Of a stretch of DNA of 63,843 nt, positions 7,616 through 16,040 are shown in pieces. How positions within the stretch are numbered: the stretch's first letter is position 1; the number at the start of each line of letters is the position of its first letter. The notes under the pieces were generated by a model. The model ran no database searches and was not told where the DNA came from. It worked only from the letters and a program-made list of their open reading frames with translations. Made by a program: the position numbers and the translations under genes. The DNA comes from Candidatus Bathyarchaeota archaeon (GTDB taxonomy: Archaea > Thermoproteota > Bathyarchaeia > Bathyarchaeales > DTEX01), in assembly GCA_018396655.1 (NCBI GenBank), contig JAGTQF010000001.1, positions 1-63,843 of the forward strand. The letters run 5' to 3'.

Positions 7616-9119
7616 GCCTATAGAGAGGAGAGTTGCATATATAGGTGATAGGCTTAAGGGTAGCAGGTGCCCCTTCTGTGGAAAAGAATACTTTAGACCA
7701 AGAAAGTATTGTGGGAGTTGTGGCAGGAAAAGTCTTGGAAAAATGGAGGATATAGACTTCTTCTACGAGAAGGGGATTTTGGAGACATGCACTGTTATTA
7801 GGGAGCCGACAAATAGATTCACAAGGCTCGGAGCTTACATTTATGGAATTGTCTCCTTCCATAATGGAAGGGTTAGAGTACCTGGTAGATTAACAGATAT
7901 CATCATTAAAGGTGATGAGACAATTAGCCCGGAGGTTTTCGAGGGCAGGGAAGTTGTTCCAAGATTTAGGCGAAGATACTCCGTTGATAGAAGCGACATT
8001 ATACCCACAATATCCCTAGCATTTACATTCGCCGACGAATATTACCCATATCAGCAATACGATATTATTAAGCCGAGCAAGGAATACGACGTGCCTGGAA
8101 TAGTCGGTTATGGCGTATATATTTCGAGATTTAGGATTAAGGAGGGAGCTATGGAGCGCTCAGTCCCATTCATAGATGAGGATGCAATAACAGCAGCCGT
8201 TGAGGCTGGAAAACTCGCCCTAATACATTCAGGTATCGACCATAGGCTCGTGGGCAAAATATATGTTGGTTCAGAATCAAATCCCTACGCAGTTAATCCA
8301 ATAGCATCGAAGGTTGCGCAAGTCCTTAAGCTCGGCGAGGAGGAGAAGGCCGAGGGTGTTCAAGGGGTTGATGCTGTCGATACGGAGTTTGCATGTAAGG
8401 CTGCAACGAGCATGTTCAAGGACGCTATGGCCCTAGTATATTATCCAAGAGACCCAATGGATTATGTTATGGTTATAGGCGCCGACAATGCCCAGGCAGC
8501 ACCAAGAGGTGAGCCCGGAGGAGAACTCGATTTCTTCGTTGGGTTTGGTGGGGCAGCCTTCATATTTGGCATGAAAGATGTCATAGCCGAGGTTGAGGGA
8601 TGGTATTCATGCACATCAGATACGCCGGACTTCTGGAGGAGGGACCTAGAGCCATACCCAAGACACGGTGGCAGATTTACTGGCGAACCAGCCTACTTCA
8701 AGCATATTATAAAAGCTGGTAGAAAACTCATGGAGAAAATGAACCTTAAACCAAGTGACATAGACTATTTCGTCTGCCATCAGCCAAATCCAGCCTTCCC
8801 AGCCAGGGCTGCAGCAACCTTAGGCTTCAAGCCAGAGCAATACTTGCCGGGACTACAGGTCTCAAAGTTCGGCAACACGTACTCTGGCTCTTCACCAATA
8901 GGCCTAGCCGCCATATTAGATCAGGCTGAGCCGCATAAGAGGATAATGATTGTGAGTTATGGTTCTGGTGCTGGAAGCGATGCATATGTATTCGTTACAA
9001 CGAGCCAGATTAAGGATAAAAGGGAGCGGCAGAAGTTCACTGTAAAATATCAGGCTGAGAATAAATTCATAAACTACGTGGACTACGCAACCTACAGAAG
9101 ATTTAAAGAGGGACTCTAA
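7605..9119 (+). CDS. DUF35 OB-fold / HMG-CoA synthase fusion
   Basis: This 504-residue protein has two parts. Residues 1-160 are a DUF35-type rubredoxin-like zinc ribbon (C22, C25, C36, C39) plus OB-fold (YIYGIVSFHNGRVRVPGRL). Residues 165-504 are an archaeal HMG-CoA synthase, starting GIVGYGVYISRFRI, with Glu224 in GSESNPYA, nucleophile Cys264 in EFACKAATS and His392 in CHQPNPAFP. The triad looks intact, so it should make HMG-CoA for the mevalonate route to archaeal lipids. In most archaea DUF35, thiolase and HMGS are separate proteins forming one complex. The start is GTG at 7605, inside the thiolase-like gene. Confidence 0.88.
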   Translation: MGSEPIERRVAYIGDRLKGSRCPFCGKEYFRPRKYCGSCGRKSLGKMEDIDFFYEKGILETCTVIREPTNRFTRLGAYIYGIVSFHNGRVRVPGRLTDIIIKGDETISPEVFEGREVVPRFRRRYSVDRSDIIPTISLAFTFADEYYPYQQYDIIKPSKEYDVPGIVGYGVYISRFRIKEGAMERSVPFIDEDAITAAVEAGKLALIHSGIDHRLVGKIYVGSESNPYAVNPIASKVAQVLKLGEEEKAEGVQGVDAVDTEFACKAATSMFKDAMALVYYPRDPMDYVMVIGADNAQAAPRGEPGGELDFFVGFGGAAFIFGMKDVIAEVEGWYSCTSDTPDFWRRDLEPYPRHGGRFTGEPAYFKHIIKAGRKLMEKMNLKPSDIDYFVCHQPNPAFPARAAATLGFKPEQYLPGLQVSKFGNTYSGSSPIGLAAILDQAEPHKRIMIVSYGSGAGSDAYVFVTTSQIKDKRERQKFTVKYQAENKFINYVDYATYRRFKEGL

Positions 9120-9150
9120 GGGGACATTAAAGCTTCGAGAGGGCAAAAAC

Positions 9151-9159
9151 TTATATTTA
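9151..9159 (+). promoter_or_regulatory. TATA box for the 9181 RNA candidate
   Basis: TTATATTTA is centred about 26 bases upstream of the first base of the perfect hairpin at 9181. This is the spacing expected between an archaeal TATA box and a transcription start. Confidence 0.45.
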
Positions 9160-9180
9160 GCATTGGCGCTTTATGTTATC

Positions 9181-9396
9181 ACTAACATCAAGGTAGCTAA
9201 AGGTTGAGAGAAATCTCGCCTTTTCTACTTTGATGTTAGTTTCCGCGATACAGGACGAAATGTATAGATGCTGGCCGAAAGATGCGTGATTAAGACGTCG
9301 TTTACGCTAGGGGACACTTTTATATTGAGTCAAAGGTGTGCAGGTGGCACTCCTTATTCATTGATTCTTAGGAGCACTGCTCCTGGAATCGCGGAA
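9181..9396 (+). ncRNA. Candidate structured non-coding RNA
   Basis: Domain 1 (9181-9240) is a single long hairpin. A 16-bp outer stem (9181-9196 with 9225-9240, one G-U) encloses AAAGG/CCTTT and a GAGA-GAAA-TCTC tip, whose loop is a GNRA tetraloop. Domain 2 is closed by TTCCGCGAT (9241-9249) with ATCGCGGAA (9388-9396), continued by CAGGA (9251-9255) with TCCTG (9381-9385). It contains an inner stem ACACTTTT/AAAGGTGT (9314-9321 with 9332-9339). No long ORF is present. A TATA box lies at 9151-9159, and the next gene's own TATA box starts just after the RNA at 9400. I do not recognise it as RNase P, SRP or a known riboswitch. Confidence 0.55.
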
Positions 9397-9399
9397 ACG

Positions 9400-9431
9400 T
9401 ATATAATAGAAAATGTTAGGAGGGAGAGGTT
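9400..9431 (+). promoter_or_regulatory. TATA box and ribosome-binding site of the OB-fold gene
   Basis: TATATAATA at 9400-9408 is followed by the very strong purine-rich AGGAGGGAGAGGT ending four bases before the ATG at 9435. The predicted leader is only about ten bases long. Confidence 0.55.
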
Positions 9432-9434
9432 AGG

Positions 9435-9725
9435 ATGAAGATTAAGGAATTAAGGGATGGAATGCGCAAAGTTAGCCTGGTAGCGAAAGTCCTAGAGATA
9501 TCAGAGCCGCGTGAGGTTGTATCGAGGTTTAGTGGGGAGACTTTTAGGGTTGCTGACGCAATTATAGGCGATGAAACTGGCACTATAAAGCTCTCGTTGT
9601 GGAATGAGCAGATAGAGCGGGTTAACGTCAACGACACAATAAAAATTGAGAATGGCTATGTTAGGTCCTTTAGGGGAGAACGCCAATTAAATGTCGGCAG
9701 ATATGGAAAGCTAACCGTCCTGTAG
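9435..9725 (+). CDS. Single OB-fold nucleic-acid-binding protein (RPA/SSB-like)
   Basis: The 96-residue protein is one OB fold of the archaeal SSB/RPA type: VSLVAKVLEISEPREV, then VADAIIGDETGTIKLSLWNE, VNVNDTIKIENGYVRSF and the final strand NVGRYGKLTVL. The family binds single-stranded DNA (or RNA) in replication and repair. No zinc finger and no acidic C-terminal tail are present, so it is a minimal, short version. It has its own promoter and is followed after 37 bases by the TRAM gene, with which it probably forms an operon. Confidence 0.85.
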   Translation: MKIKELRDGMRKVSLVAKVLEISEPREVVSRFSGETFRVADAIIGDETGTIKLSLWNEQIERVNVNDTIKIENGYVRSFRGERQLNVGRYGKLTVL

Positions 9726-9762
9726 AACGCGGAAAAAATAAACCGTGCGTGAGGTGAGAAAA

Positions 9763-10029
9763 ATGCAGAATGAAAGAAGAGGAGAGAGGGGAGGGGGAAG
9801 AAGATTCGATAGAGGACGCGGAAGAGTATTCCCGCCCAAACCGGTTGAGCTAGGAAAAGAATATGACGTTGAGGTTAGGGAAGTCAGCCGGAGAGGAGAT
9901 GGCGTAGCAAGAATACAAGGTCTAGTAACATTTATACCAAACGCTAAACCAGGAGACCACGTAAGAGTTAAGATAACTAGGATAAGCAGAAGATTCGCAG
10001 AAGCTGAAATAGTCAGTCCATCCAAATAA
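9763..10029 (+). CDS. TRAM-domain RNA-binding protein
   Basis: The 88-residue product has a basic Arg/Gly-rich N-terminal tail (residues 1-25) and a TRAM domain: EYDVEVREVSRRGDGVARIQ, then LVTFIPNAKPGDHVRVKITRI and FAEAEIV. Stand-alone TRAM proteins are archaeal RNA-binding proteins proposed to act as RNA chaperones in place of bacterial cold-shock proteins. I chose the ATG at 9763 because GAGGTGA lies directly upstream. An in-frame GTG at 9745 would add six residues. Confidence 0.85.
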   Translation: MQNERRGERGGGRRFDRGRGRVFPPKPVELGKEYDVEVREVSRRGDGVARIQGLVTFIPNAKPGDHVRVKITRISRRFAEAEIVSPSK

Positions 10030-10141
10030 GTAAGCCAAAGCCTAAATCATAAATCCTGCTATTAACCCTCCCATATTTTTAGGTTTAATGATGCTCAATT
10101 TCTGCCATAATATGAAAAAACTACAAATATCTTTCCACAAC

Positions 10142-10195
10142 TTCAGATGCTATCAATCCAAGCGTTTATGGGAATGGGCGCGAATAGCATCTGAA
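10142..10195. repeat. Inverted repeat between convergent genes
   Basis: TTCAGATGCTAT (10142-10153) is perfectly complementary to ATAGCATCTGAA (10184-10195), with a 30-nt loop. It sits between the ends of the convergent TRAM and nicotinamidase genes, so a bidirectional 3'-end structure is the simplest explanation. A small RNA is possible. Confidence 0.5.
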
Positions 10196-10229
10196 AATGT
10201 GTTAGAGGTGATGAATAATAGAAGCATTG

Positions 10230-10883
10230 TTACTCAATATCCATTAACGTCAATTTTTTGGCGCCCTTCTCAAGCATCTCTTTTATGGCTTTCTCCACAT
10301 CTCCGGGGTGCGCATCTATTCCTTTCACGGCATCTTCTAGGAGGAAGACTTCAAAGCCATATTTTAACGCGTCTAAAACCGTGCTTTTAACACAATATTC
10401 CGTTGCAAGTCCCCCAATAAAAACCCTCTTTACACCAGCCCCTCTCAACCTCTCATTCAAGTCTGTCCCCTCAAAACCAGAATAGGCCTCTTTTTCTGGG
10501 TCTGTAGCCTTAGATATAATTAATGTTCTATCCGGAAGCCTTAGCTCCGGATGAAACTCCGCGCCCTTGGTTCCCTGAACACAATGCAGCGGCCAGGGAC
10601 CACCATAATCTCTAAAGGATATATGATTTGGTGGGTGCCAATCCCTCGTGGCAACAATTAGGGCGCCGGCTGCATCAAATCTCCTTATATATTCGTTTAG
10701 GGCTGGAATTATCTTATCGCCTTCAGGAACTGGCAGGGCTCCGCCGGGGCAGAAGTCAACTTGGACGTCAACTATTATTAAAGCGTCCTCTTTCCCATTA
10801 ACCTTATACTTCAAGGAGCCATCACCAACTAGAATGTCGTAACATTCAAATTTTACCTTTTTCCCAAAACTCAATTCCGCCAT
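10230..10883 (-). CDS. pncA: Nicotinamidase / isochorismatase-family hydrolase
   Basis: This 217-residue enzyme probably converts nicotinamide to nicotinate in NAD salvage. The isochorismatase-like fold starts at ALIIVDVQVDFCPGG. The catalytic Asp is in DVQVDF, the Lys in IISKATDPEKEA and the Cys in GGLATEYCVKSTVLDA. Metal ligands appear in RDWHPPNHISF, as in true nicotinamidases. About 35 residues precede the core, slightly more than usual. Its start overlaps the end of the upstream glycosylase gene by 38 bases, which indicates co-translation or a shorter real N-terminus. Confidence 0.88.
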   Translation of the reverse strand: MAELSFGKKVKFECYDILVGDGSLKYKVNGKEDALIIVDVQVDFCPGGALPVPEGDKIIPALNEYIRRFDAAGALIVATRDWHPPNHISFRDYGGPWPLHCVQGTKGAEFHPELRLPDRTLIISKATDPEKEAYSGFEGTDLNERLRGAGVKRVFIGGLATEYCVKSTVLDALKYGFEVFLLEDAVKGIDAHPGDVEKAIKEMLEKGAKKLTLMDIE

Positions 10884-11286
10884 CCACTACTCTAAAAATG
10901 GGATTAGCCTCAATATCATTAGCTGACAGCTCCTTCAGATACTCGAATTTCTTCCTATCTCTTTTCTCAAGTTTTCTTAATAGATGCATAAACTCGAATC
11001 CCAGCTGCCCCCTAGTAACTGCTATCTCCCCAATCAGAATTATGGGTTCTATTTTTGATAGATTAAACCTGTAATTTCGACTTTTCGCCTCAAGATAAAC
11101 TTGGTACAAGTATGCGTTTATTAGAGCAGCTGGTTTTTCATGCATCCTAAATCTTATAAGTTGAGGGTGATTTATATAACCCCTAGCATAACCCTCCAAA
11201 ACCTTTTTTGCCAGAAGACCCTCCCTCCAAAGAGCAACCAAGCCCCTAGCGTCCAGGTATTTGGGGTGAATCGACCATAACCTCAT
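10846..11286 (-). CDS. Pyrimidine dimer DNA glycosylase-like protein
   Basis: The 146-residue protein opens MRLWSIHPKYLDARGLVALW and continues REGLLAKKVLEGYARGYINH, then PQLIRF. This is the signature of the Pyr_excise family related to T4 endonuclease V. Family members recognise UV-induced cyclobutane pyrimidine dimers and cut the glycosidic bond and backbone. In T4 endonuclease V the N-terminal threonine amine is the nucleophile; here residue 2 is Arg, so chemistry may differ or the protein may be a family member of unproven activity. It sits between nicotinamidase and ribonucleotide reductase. Confidence 0.78.
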   Translation of the reverse strand: MRLWSIHPKYLDARGLVALWREGLLAKKVLEGYARGYINHPQLIRFRMHEKPAALINAYLYQVYLEAKSRNYRFNLSKIEPIILIGEIAVTRGQLGFEFMHLLRKLEKRDRKKFEYLKELSANDIEANPIFRVVDGGIEFWEKGKI

Positions 11287-11339
11287 CTAAGACAAGCCTC
11301 AGAGCAAAGAGATTACATTGCTACGGTCTATTCTCCTTT

Positions 11340-13457
11340 TCAATATGGGCATACGCCCGTTGGGCATTCTCCCGCAAATTCCGCCGATGCCTGAATATAT
11401 GGCGGCGGTGTCGTAGTTGTGCTTAGACTCGGCGTCTGAACCCCTCCAACAACCAAGACCTGCTCGGCTTTGCTCCCATAGCGGTATACGGTTATGCCCT
11501 TACATTTAAGCTTCCATGCCATCATGAAGATTCTCCGGACATCATCAATTGTTGCCTCATGTGGTAAATTGACGGTTTTGGAGACCGCGTTATCCGTGTA
11601 TTTCTGGAAGGCTGCCTGCATACGAACATGCCACTCAGGAGCTATCTCAAGAGCCGTTACAAATATTCTCTTAACGTCAGGTGGAACCTCACTTAATCCC
11701 TGAACCGAACCTGTCCTAGCGATTTTAGAAATCAGCTCAGTGCTGTAGAATCCTCTCTCTTTGGCTATTTGCTCAAAAACCGAATTGACCTCAAAGAGCT
11801 GAGTCCCCATAACATTTCTGACAAACGCTACAGCGAAAAGTGGCTCTATCCCACTCGATGTCCCAGCGATTATACTTATTGTCCCAGTTGGAGCTATGGA
11901 CGTTACGGTTGCGTTCCGCATAGCCTTATAGCCCATCTTATCCCATATGCTGCCTGGGAAGTTCGGGAATGACCCCCTCTCCTCACCTAACTCAACGGAT
12001 TTCTTCCTAGCCTCCTCAGATATGAATGACATAACTTTCTCGGCTGTTGCTATGGCCTCATTTGAATCGTAAGGTATGCCGAGCTTTATGAGCATCTCAG
12101 CGAAGCCCATTACACCTAAGCCTATCTTCCTATTTGCTTTAGTCGCCTTCTCGATTTGCGGTATAGGATACTTGTTGGCGTCTATAACATTATCTAGGAA
12201 GTGAACCGCTATTCTAATTGTTCGTCTAAGTTTATCCCAGTCGATTTCACCATCCCTAACTATCCTGGAGAGATTAATGGAGCCGAGGTTGCAGCTCTCA
12301 TAGGGCAAAAGGGGAACCTCACCACATGGGTTTGTGCTCTCAATAACACCAACATGCGGCGTTGGATTCCTCCTATTAATCTCATCAAGAAATACTAGGC
12401 CTGGGTCGCCAGTCTTCCAAGCCGCAGTCGCTATTAGGTCGAAAACGGCCCTAGCCTTAAGACGCTTAACGACAGCGCCATTTCTGGGGTTAACTAGGCT
12501 ATAGTATTCGTCATTCTCGACAGCCTCCATGAACTCGTCTGTTGCCCCCACAGATATATTGAAGTTTGTTAGGACACCTTCCTTCTCCTTAGCGGTGATA
12601 AACTCAATTATATCTGGATGGTCAACACGGAGAATCCCCATATTTGCGCCCCTACGCCTACCACCCTGCTTAATCACTTCAGTGGCGACATCGAATATCC
12701 TCATAAAGGAGACTGGGCCGCTGGCAACACCCATTGTGGACTTAACGACATCACCACGTGGTCTAAGTCTTGAGAAGGAAAAGCCTGTACCACCACCAGA
12801 CTTATGTATGAGCGCCATATACTTCAGCGCATCAAAAATCTCCTCAATGGAATCTCCAACTGGAAGCACAAAACATGCGGAGAGCTGCCCAATATCGGTT
12901 CCAGCGTTCATTAGTGTCGGCGAATTGGGAAGGAATTCTAGATTAGCCATAACTCTATAGAATTCTTCCTCAACAGCCTCTACGTTAGCGCTTTTATCGT
13001 AAAGGGCATCAACCTTGGCTATGGCTTTAGCTACCCTCCGAAACATTTGTGATGGTGTCTCAATAACCCTTCCGCTCTCATCTTTGAGGAGATATCTCCT
13101 CTCCAAAACGCTTATTGCATTAAGTGATAATTTTAGGTCGTCTGTTACTCCCAGAAGCCTTTTCTGCTCCCTTAATTCAGCCCGCTTCTGCCTATAAAGT
13201 ATATACGCTTTTGCGACGGCGTCATAACCATTCTTAATTAAAACCCGCTCAACAATATTCTGGACATCCTCGACGCTTGGAATCCTACCCTTAAACTCCT
13301 CCTCAACTATGGCAACTACTTGCGCTGAGAGCCTAGCGGCTAACTCACCGTCTTCACCCTTAACGGCCACAATAGCCTTGTGAATTGCATTGGTAATTTT
13401 TGTTGGGTCAAACTCAACTATTCTGCCATCCCTCTTTCGAATGAGAGAAACCGGCAT
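11340..13457 (-). CDS. nrdJ: Adenosylcobalamin-dependent ribonucleotide reductase (class II)
   Basis: The 705-residue chain makes deoxyribonucleotides. An N-terminal ATP-cone (residues 1-90, [20 protein letters not shown]) provides allosteric control. The barrel follows, with [33 protein letters not shown] and [20 protein letters not shown], which carry the substrate cysteines and radical-site Cys. The C-terminal [10 protein letters not shown] supplies the redox-active cysteine pair. No small subunit gene is nearby, consistent with the B12-dependent class. No intein is present. Oxygen tolerance of class II enzymes fits an anaerobe or facultative lifestyle. Confidence 0.93.
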   Translation of the reverse strand: MPVSLIRKRDGRIVEFDPTKITNAIHKAIVAVKGEDGELAARLSAQVVAIVEEEFKGRIPSVEDVQNIVERVLIKNGYDAVAKAYILYRQKRAELREQKRLLGVTDDLKLSLNAISVLERRYLLKDESGRVIETPSQMFRRVAKAIAKVDALYDKSANVEAVEEEFYRVMANLEFLPNSPTLMNAGTDIGQLSACFVLPVGDSIEEIFDALKYMALIHKSGGGTGFSFSRLRPRGDVVKSTMGVASGPVSFMRIFDVATEVIKQGGRRRGANMGILRVDHPDIIEFITAKEKEGVLTNFNISVGATDEFMEAVENDEYYSLVNPRNGAVVKRLKARAVFDLIATAAWKTGDPGLVFLDEINRRNPTPHVGVIESTNPCGEVPLLPYESCNLGSINLSRIVRDGEIDWDKLRRTIRIAVHFLDNVIDANKYPIPQIEKATKANRKIGLGVMGFAEMLIKLGIPYDSNEAIATAEKVMSFISEEARKKSVELGEERGSFPNFPGSIWDKMGYKAMRNATVTSIAPTGTISIIAGTSSGIEPLFAVAFVRNVMGTQLFEVNSVFEQIAKERGFYSTELISKIARTGSVQGLSEVPPDVKRIFVTALEIAPEWHVRMQAAFQKYTDNAVSKTVNLPHEATIDDVRRIFMMAWKLKCKGITVYRYGSKAEQVLVVGGVQTPSLSTTTTPPPYIQASAEFAGECPTGVCPY

Positions 13458-13606
13458 TCAAATACCCCAAGAGTAAAATGTAAAAGGCAACTTTAATACG
13501 TTGCGGACTCCTTTCATTCCAGAAAAGTTTATAAATAATATTCTCCAATCCAATTTTAAGGATTAAGTATGGGGATTGATGGGTCTTTTTGCTGTTTAGA
13601 TAGGAC

Positions 13607-13903
13607 GTGTTAAAATTGTCCACCGTGAAAAAATGTTTTTCAAAATGCAATAGATTCAAGTGTGGAAGGAATTACCTAGCATTCCGCGGAGGAACACCAT
13701 GGTGTAGATGGACGGATGAGCCATGCAATCCGGCAAATTGTAATTATGCGGTTTGCATTAACAGACGGCTTCTTCCCGGAGGAGTATGCGGAGAAACCAT
13801 AAGAAGGAGAACCGTTGAAAGCAGTCCAGAAGAGGAAATAATGCCCTCGGTGAAGGTTAGAGGAAAAATCTTTAGAAAAATAGGCGAGAAGGAGATTTTC
13901 TAA
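13607..13903 (+). CDS. Cysteine-rich small protein, unknown
   Basis: The 98-residue product has eight cysteines in the first 61 residues (C10, C14, C19, C33, C40, C45, C50, C61), spaced C-x3-C-x4-C-x13-C-x6-C-x4-C-x4-C-x10-C. There is no signal peptide, so two zinc sites or an iron-sulfur centre are more likely than disulfides. The tail (residues 62-98) is basic, with RGKIFRKIGEKEIF at the end. The annotated start is GTG and a TTG lies nine bases downstream. I do not recognise a family. It diverges from the ribonucleotide reductase gene. Confidence 0.65.
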   Translation: MLKLSTVKKCFSKCNRFKCGRNYLAFRGGTPWCRWTDEPCNPANCNYAVCINRRLLPGGVCGETIRRRTVESSPEEEIMPSVKVRGKIFRKIGEKEIF

Positions 13904-13941
13904 AGAGCCCTAACACTACTCTGCGTAAACCCTTTCCACCC

Positions 13942-14802
13942 CTATTTTTCCGGTTTATTTACTAAGTAAACTCCAGACAATACTAGGATAATGCTTAAAA
14001 TAGAGTTATATCCGATTGATTCGCCTAAAAATAGCCAACCAAAAAGGACCGCTACAACCGGAACAATAAAGCTTGACGTCGAAATAACAGTTACCTCCTC
14101 ATCTCTAAGTAGAAGAAGCCATATTGTTGAGACCACAGCGGAGCCGAGTAAAGATATATAGAGGATTGAAAAGAGATAAAGCACATTCCAGCTAAAGGTT
14201 AATCCATCCATTATGGATGCAAGAGGTACAAGAAAAGCCGAGCCTACCTGAAACTGGATGACATTTACGATTGCTGGCTCCACGTGGCTCAGAAACCTCT
14301 TATAATAAATTACTGTAACAGCCCAAAGAAATGCTCCAAGAATAAGGAAGGGAAATGATTCTGAAAATGCTGCTTGAAGAAGAAATTTACCAATATACAG
14401 CGTAGCCACGCCCATAAAACCAATCATTACACCTAAAACCTTAACTCCATTAATCTCCTCGTTAAGGAATAGCGTTGCTAGGCAGAAGACGAATAGCGGT
14501 TGAGTATATGTTAATAGCGAACTTAAGCCCGAAGATTCATATAGCAAGCCTATATTCGTTGAAGCCATGCCTATAGCATTTATTAGACTAAGTATAACGA
14601 GCCTAAGCCACGTATGGCTATCTCTCGGAAGATTTTTCCTCTTCCATACTAAGATAGGTAATAGTGCTCCTGAAGCCAGCAGAAGCCTCTGTGCAACGAG
14701 GTTTAACGGACCAACAAACTTTAGTCCAACCTTCATAACGGTCCAGTTTGAACTCCATATGAGGACCATTAGGGTGAAGAGAGCGCAGCTTCGCTTTCTC
14801 AA
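13942..14802 (-). CDS. EamA/DMT-superfamily permease
   Basis: The 286-residue protein has about ten hydrophobic segments arranged as two EamA repeats. The first begins at LMVLIWSSNWTVMKVGLKF and the second at ILGAFLWAVTVIYYKRFL. The typical repeat end PLFVFCLATLFLNEEINGVK recurs as IVPVVAVLFGWLFLGESIGY. DMT permeases of this type export amino acids, nucleobases or other metabolites across the cytoplasmic membrane. The substrate cannot be told. No operon partner is visible. Confidence 0.85.
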   Translation of the reverse strand: MRKRSCALFTLMVLIWSSNWTVMKVGLKFVGPLNLVAQRLLLASGALLPILVWKRKNLPRDSHTWLRLVILSLINAIGMASTNIGLLYESSGLSSLLTYTQPLFVFCLATLFLNEEINGVKVLGVMIGFMGVATLYIGKFLLQAAFSESFPFLILGAFLWAVTVIYYKRFLSHVEPAIVNVIQFQVGSAFLVPLASIMDGLTFSWNVLYLFSILYISLLGSAVVSTIWLLLLRDEEVTVISTSSFIVPVVAVLFGWLFLGESIGYNSILSIILVLSGVYLVNKPEK

Positions 14803-15199
14803 TAGTCCAGCCTCCAGATAGAGGAAAGACTAAAAATTATCCAAATAATATGGTTTTCTCAAGAATAAACCTTAAAATATTTAAACCCTAATTAGAGTAA
14901 CTCTTATTCACAAGAGTGGTGGGATGGGATGCCCAGCCAATTTCCCGCCCATGAAGCACCAGCATAAAGAAGACGCTAATATATCGACTCATAGTTGACC
15001 CATTCACCCTACTTGTAACATACGCTTTTACTGGTGAAATTTCAGGCTCCATTATTGCTGTTGTGCTAATAGAGGTTTTTCTCGACAGCATTCCATTACA
15101 TACTTGATAGACTGATGTAAAAAAGGCTCCTCTAAAACTCCATAAAACTATTTTTTATTTTTAGGTGTCACTTAAATTATTAATGTTAGGTATTGTGGG
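14803..15199. other. Long intergenic region, possible gene remnant
   Basis: About 400 bases between divergent genes. A 67-codon minus-strand ORF (14888-15091) starts LSRKTSISTTA, but it shows no clear domain and no ribosome-binding site. GAGTAACTC (14895-14903) is a small palindrome. A TATA-like TTTTTTATTTTT stretch near 15150-15163 could serve the downstream plus-strand gene. Nothing here is certain. Confidence 0.35.
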
Positions 15200-16030
15200 G
15201 TGGCTAAAATAAAGCTTGGTCTAATAGTTCCCTTAAAGGAGAAGCCGGATGAGGAACTTAAGAAGGTATATATGCTGGGCTTCCCAACGTGCCAGGTTTC
15301 ATGCTGGGATGTGAATCTTTACACTAGCGATGTCGCCCGCCTACTAAAAAGGGCTGCCAACAATTATGGGGTTGAGATTACAGCCATATGGGCTGGATTA
15401 CCCGGCAAACACATTTGGAACCTTATAGATGGTCCCAACACCATCGGGCTAGTGCCTCCAGAAACGAGGGAAATACGCCTAAAAGCTCTTAAAAAAGCCT
15501 CCAACTTTACAAAAGAAGCTGGTGTAGAAAATATCATCACACATGTTGGATTTATACCTGAGAACCCTAAAGATCCAATTTATATTTCCCTAATAGATGT
15601 GCTTAAGGAGATTGCTGAGTTCTGCGCAAGTAATGGGCAATTCTTCCTCTTTGAGACGGGGCAGGAGACCCCAATAACGCTCCTTAGAACGATAGAGGAT
15701 ATTGGCATGGAGAACCTTGGAGTTAACTTTGATCCAGCGAACCTTTTGATGTATGGTAAGGCTAATCCGGTAGATGCGTTGGATATACTTGGTAGGTATG
15801 TTAGGGGGGTTCATGCCAAGGATGGTGAATATCCAACTAATGGTCGCGAGCTGGGTAGGGAAAAGCCTCTTGGGGAAGGCAGAGTGAATTTTCCAGCGTT
15901 GATATCGAAGCTTAAGGCTTTAGGTTATAGTGGTGCGATAACCATAGAGCGGGAGATAAGTGGACCCCAACAGATAAGGGATATAATAAGGGCTAAAGAA
16001 CTCTTGGAGAAGCTGATTCAACAGATATAG
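15200..16030 (+). CDS. Sugar phosphate isomerase/epimerase (TIM barrel)
   Basis: The 276-residue protein belongs to the xylose-isomerase-like / AP-endonuclease-2 TIM barrel family. Metal-binding signatures are visible in order: THVGFIP, FLFETGQE, GVNFDPANL, GVHAKDGEYP with its His/Asp pair, and the closing ITIEREI. These supply the usual Glu-Asp-His-Glu metal site for isomerising or epimerising a sugar. The precise substrate is unknown. The start is GTG at 15200, preceded by GGTATTGTGGG. It converges with the PhoU-like gene. Confidence 0.85.
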   Translation: MAKIKLGLIVPLKEKPDEELKKVYMLGFPTCQVSCWDVNLYTSDVARLLKRAANNYGVEITAIWAGLPGKHIWNLIDGPNTIGLVPPETREIRLKALKKASNFTKEAGVENIITHVGFIPENPKDPIYISLIDVLKEIAEFCASNGQFFLFETGQETPITLLRTIEDIGMENLGVNFDPANLLMYGKANPVDALDILGRYVRGVHAKDGEYPTNGRELGREKPLGEGRVNFPALISKLKALGYSGAITIEREISGPQQIRDIIRAKELLEKLIQQI

Positions 16031-16040
16031 GAGAAGCGCG

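Noticed and set aside
9181..9396. RNase P RNA or SRP RNA as identity of the structured region
   Set aside because: The conserved GAGGAAAGUCC-type core of RNase P and the GGAA/AGCA loop pair of SRP helix 8 are not visible, and the outer ends do not pair as in either RNA.
10207..10260. C box-like GTGATGA as start of a C/D sRNA
   Set aside because: No D box CTGA follows at suitable distance and the sequence runs into the end of the nicotinamidase gene.
14888..15091. 67-codon minus-strand ORF starting MLSRKTSISTTA, weakly reminiscent of an archaeal pilin leader
   Set aside because: No hydrophobic core follows the basic start, no ribosome-binding site precedes it, and no family is recognisable.
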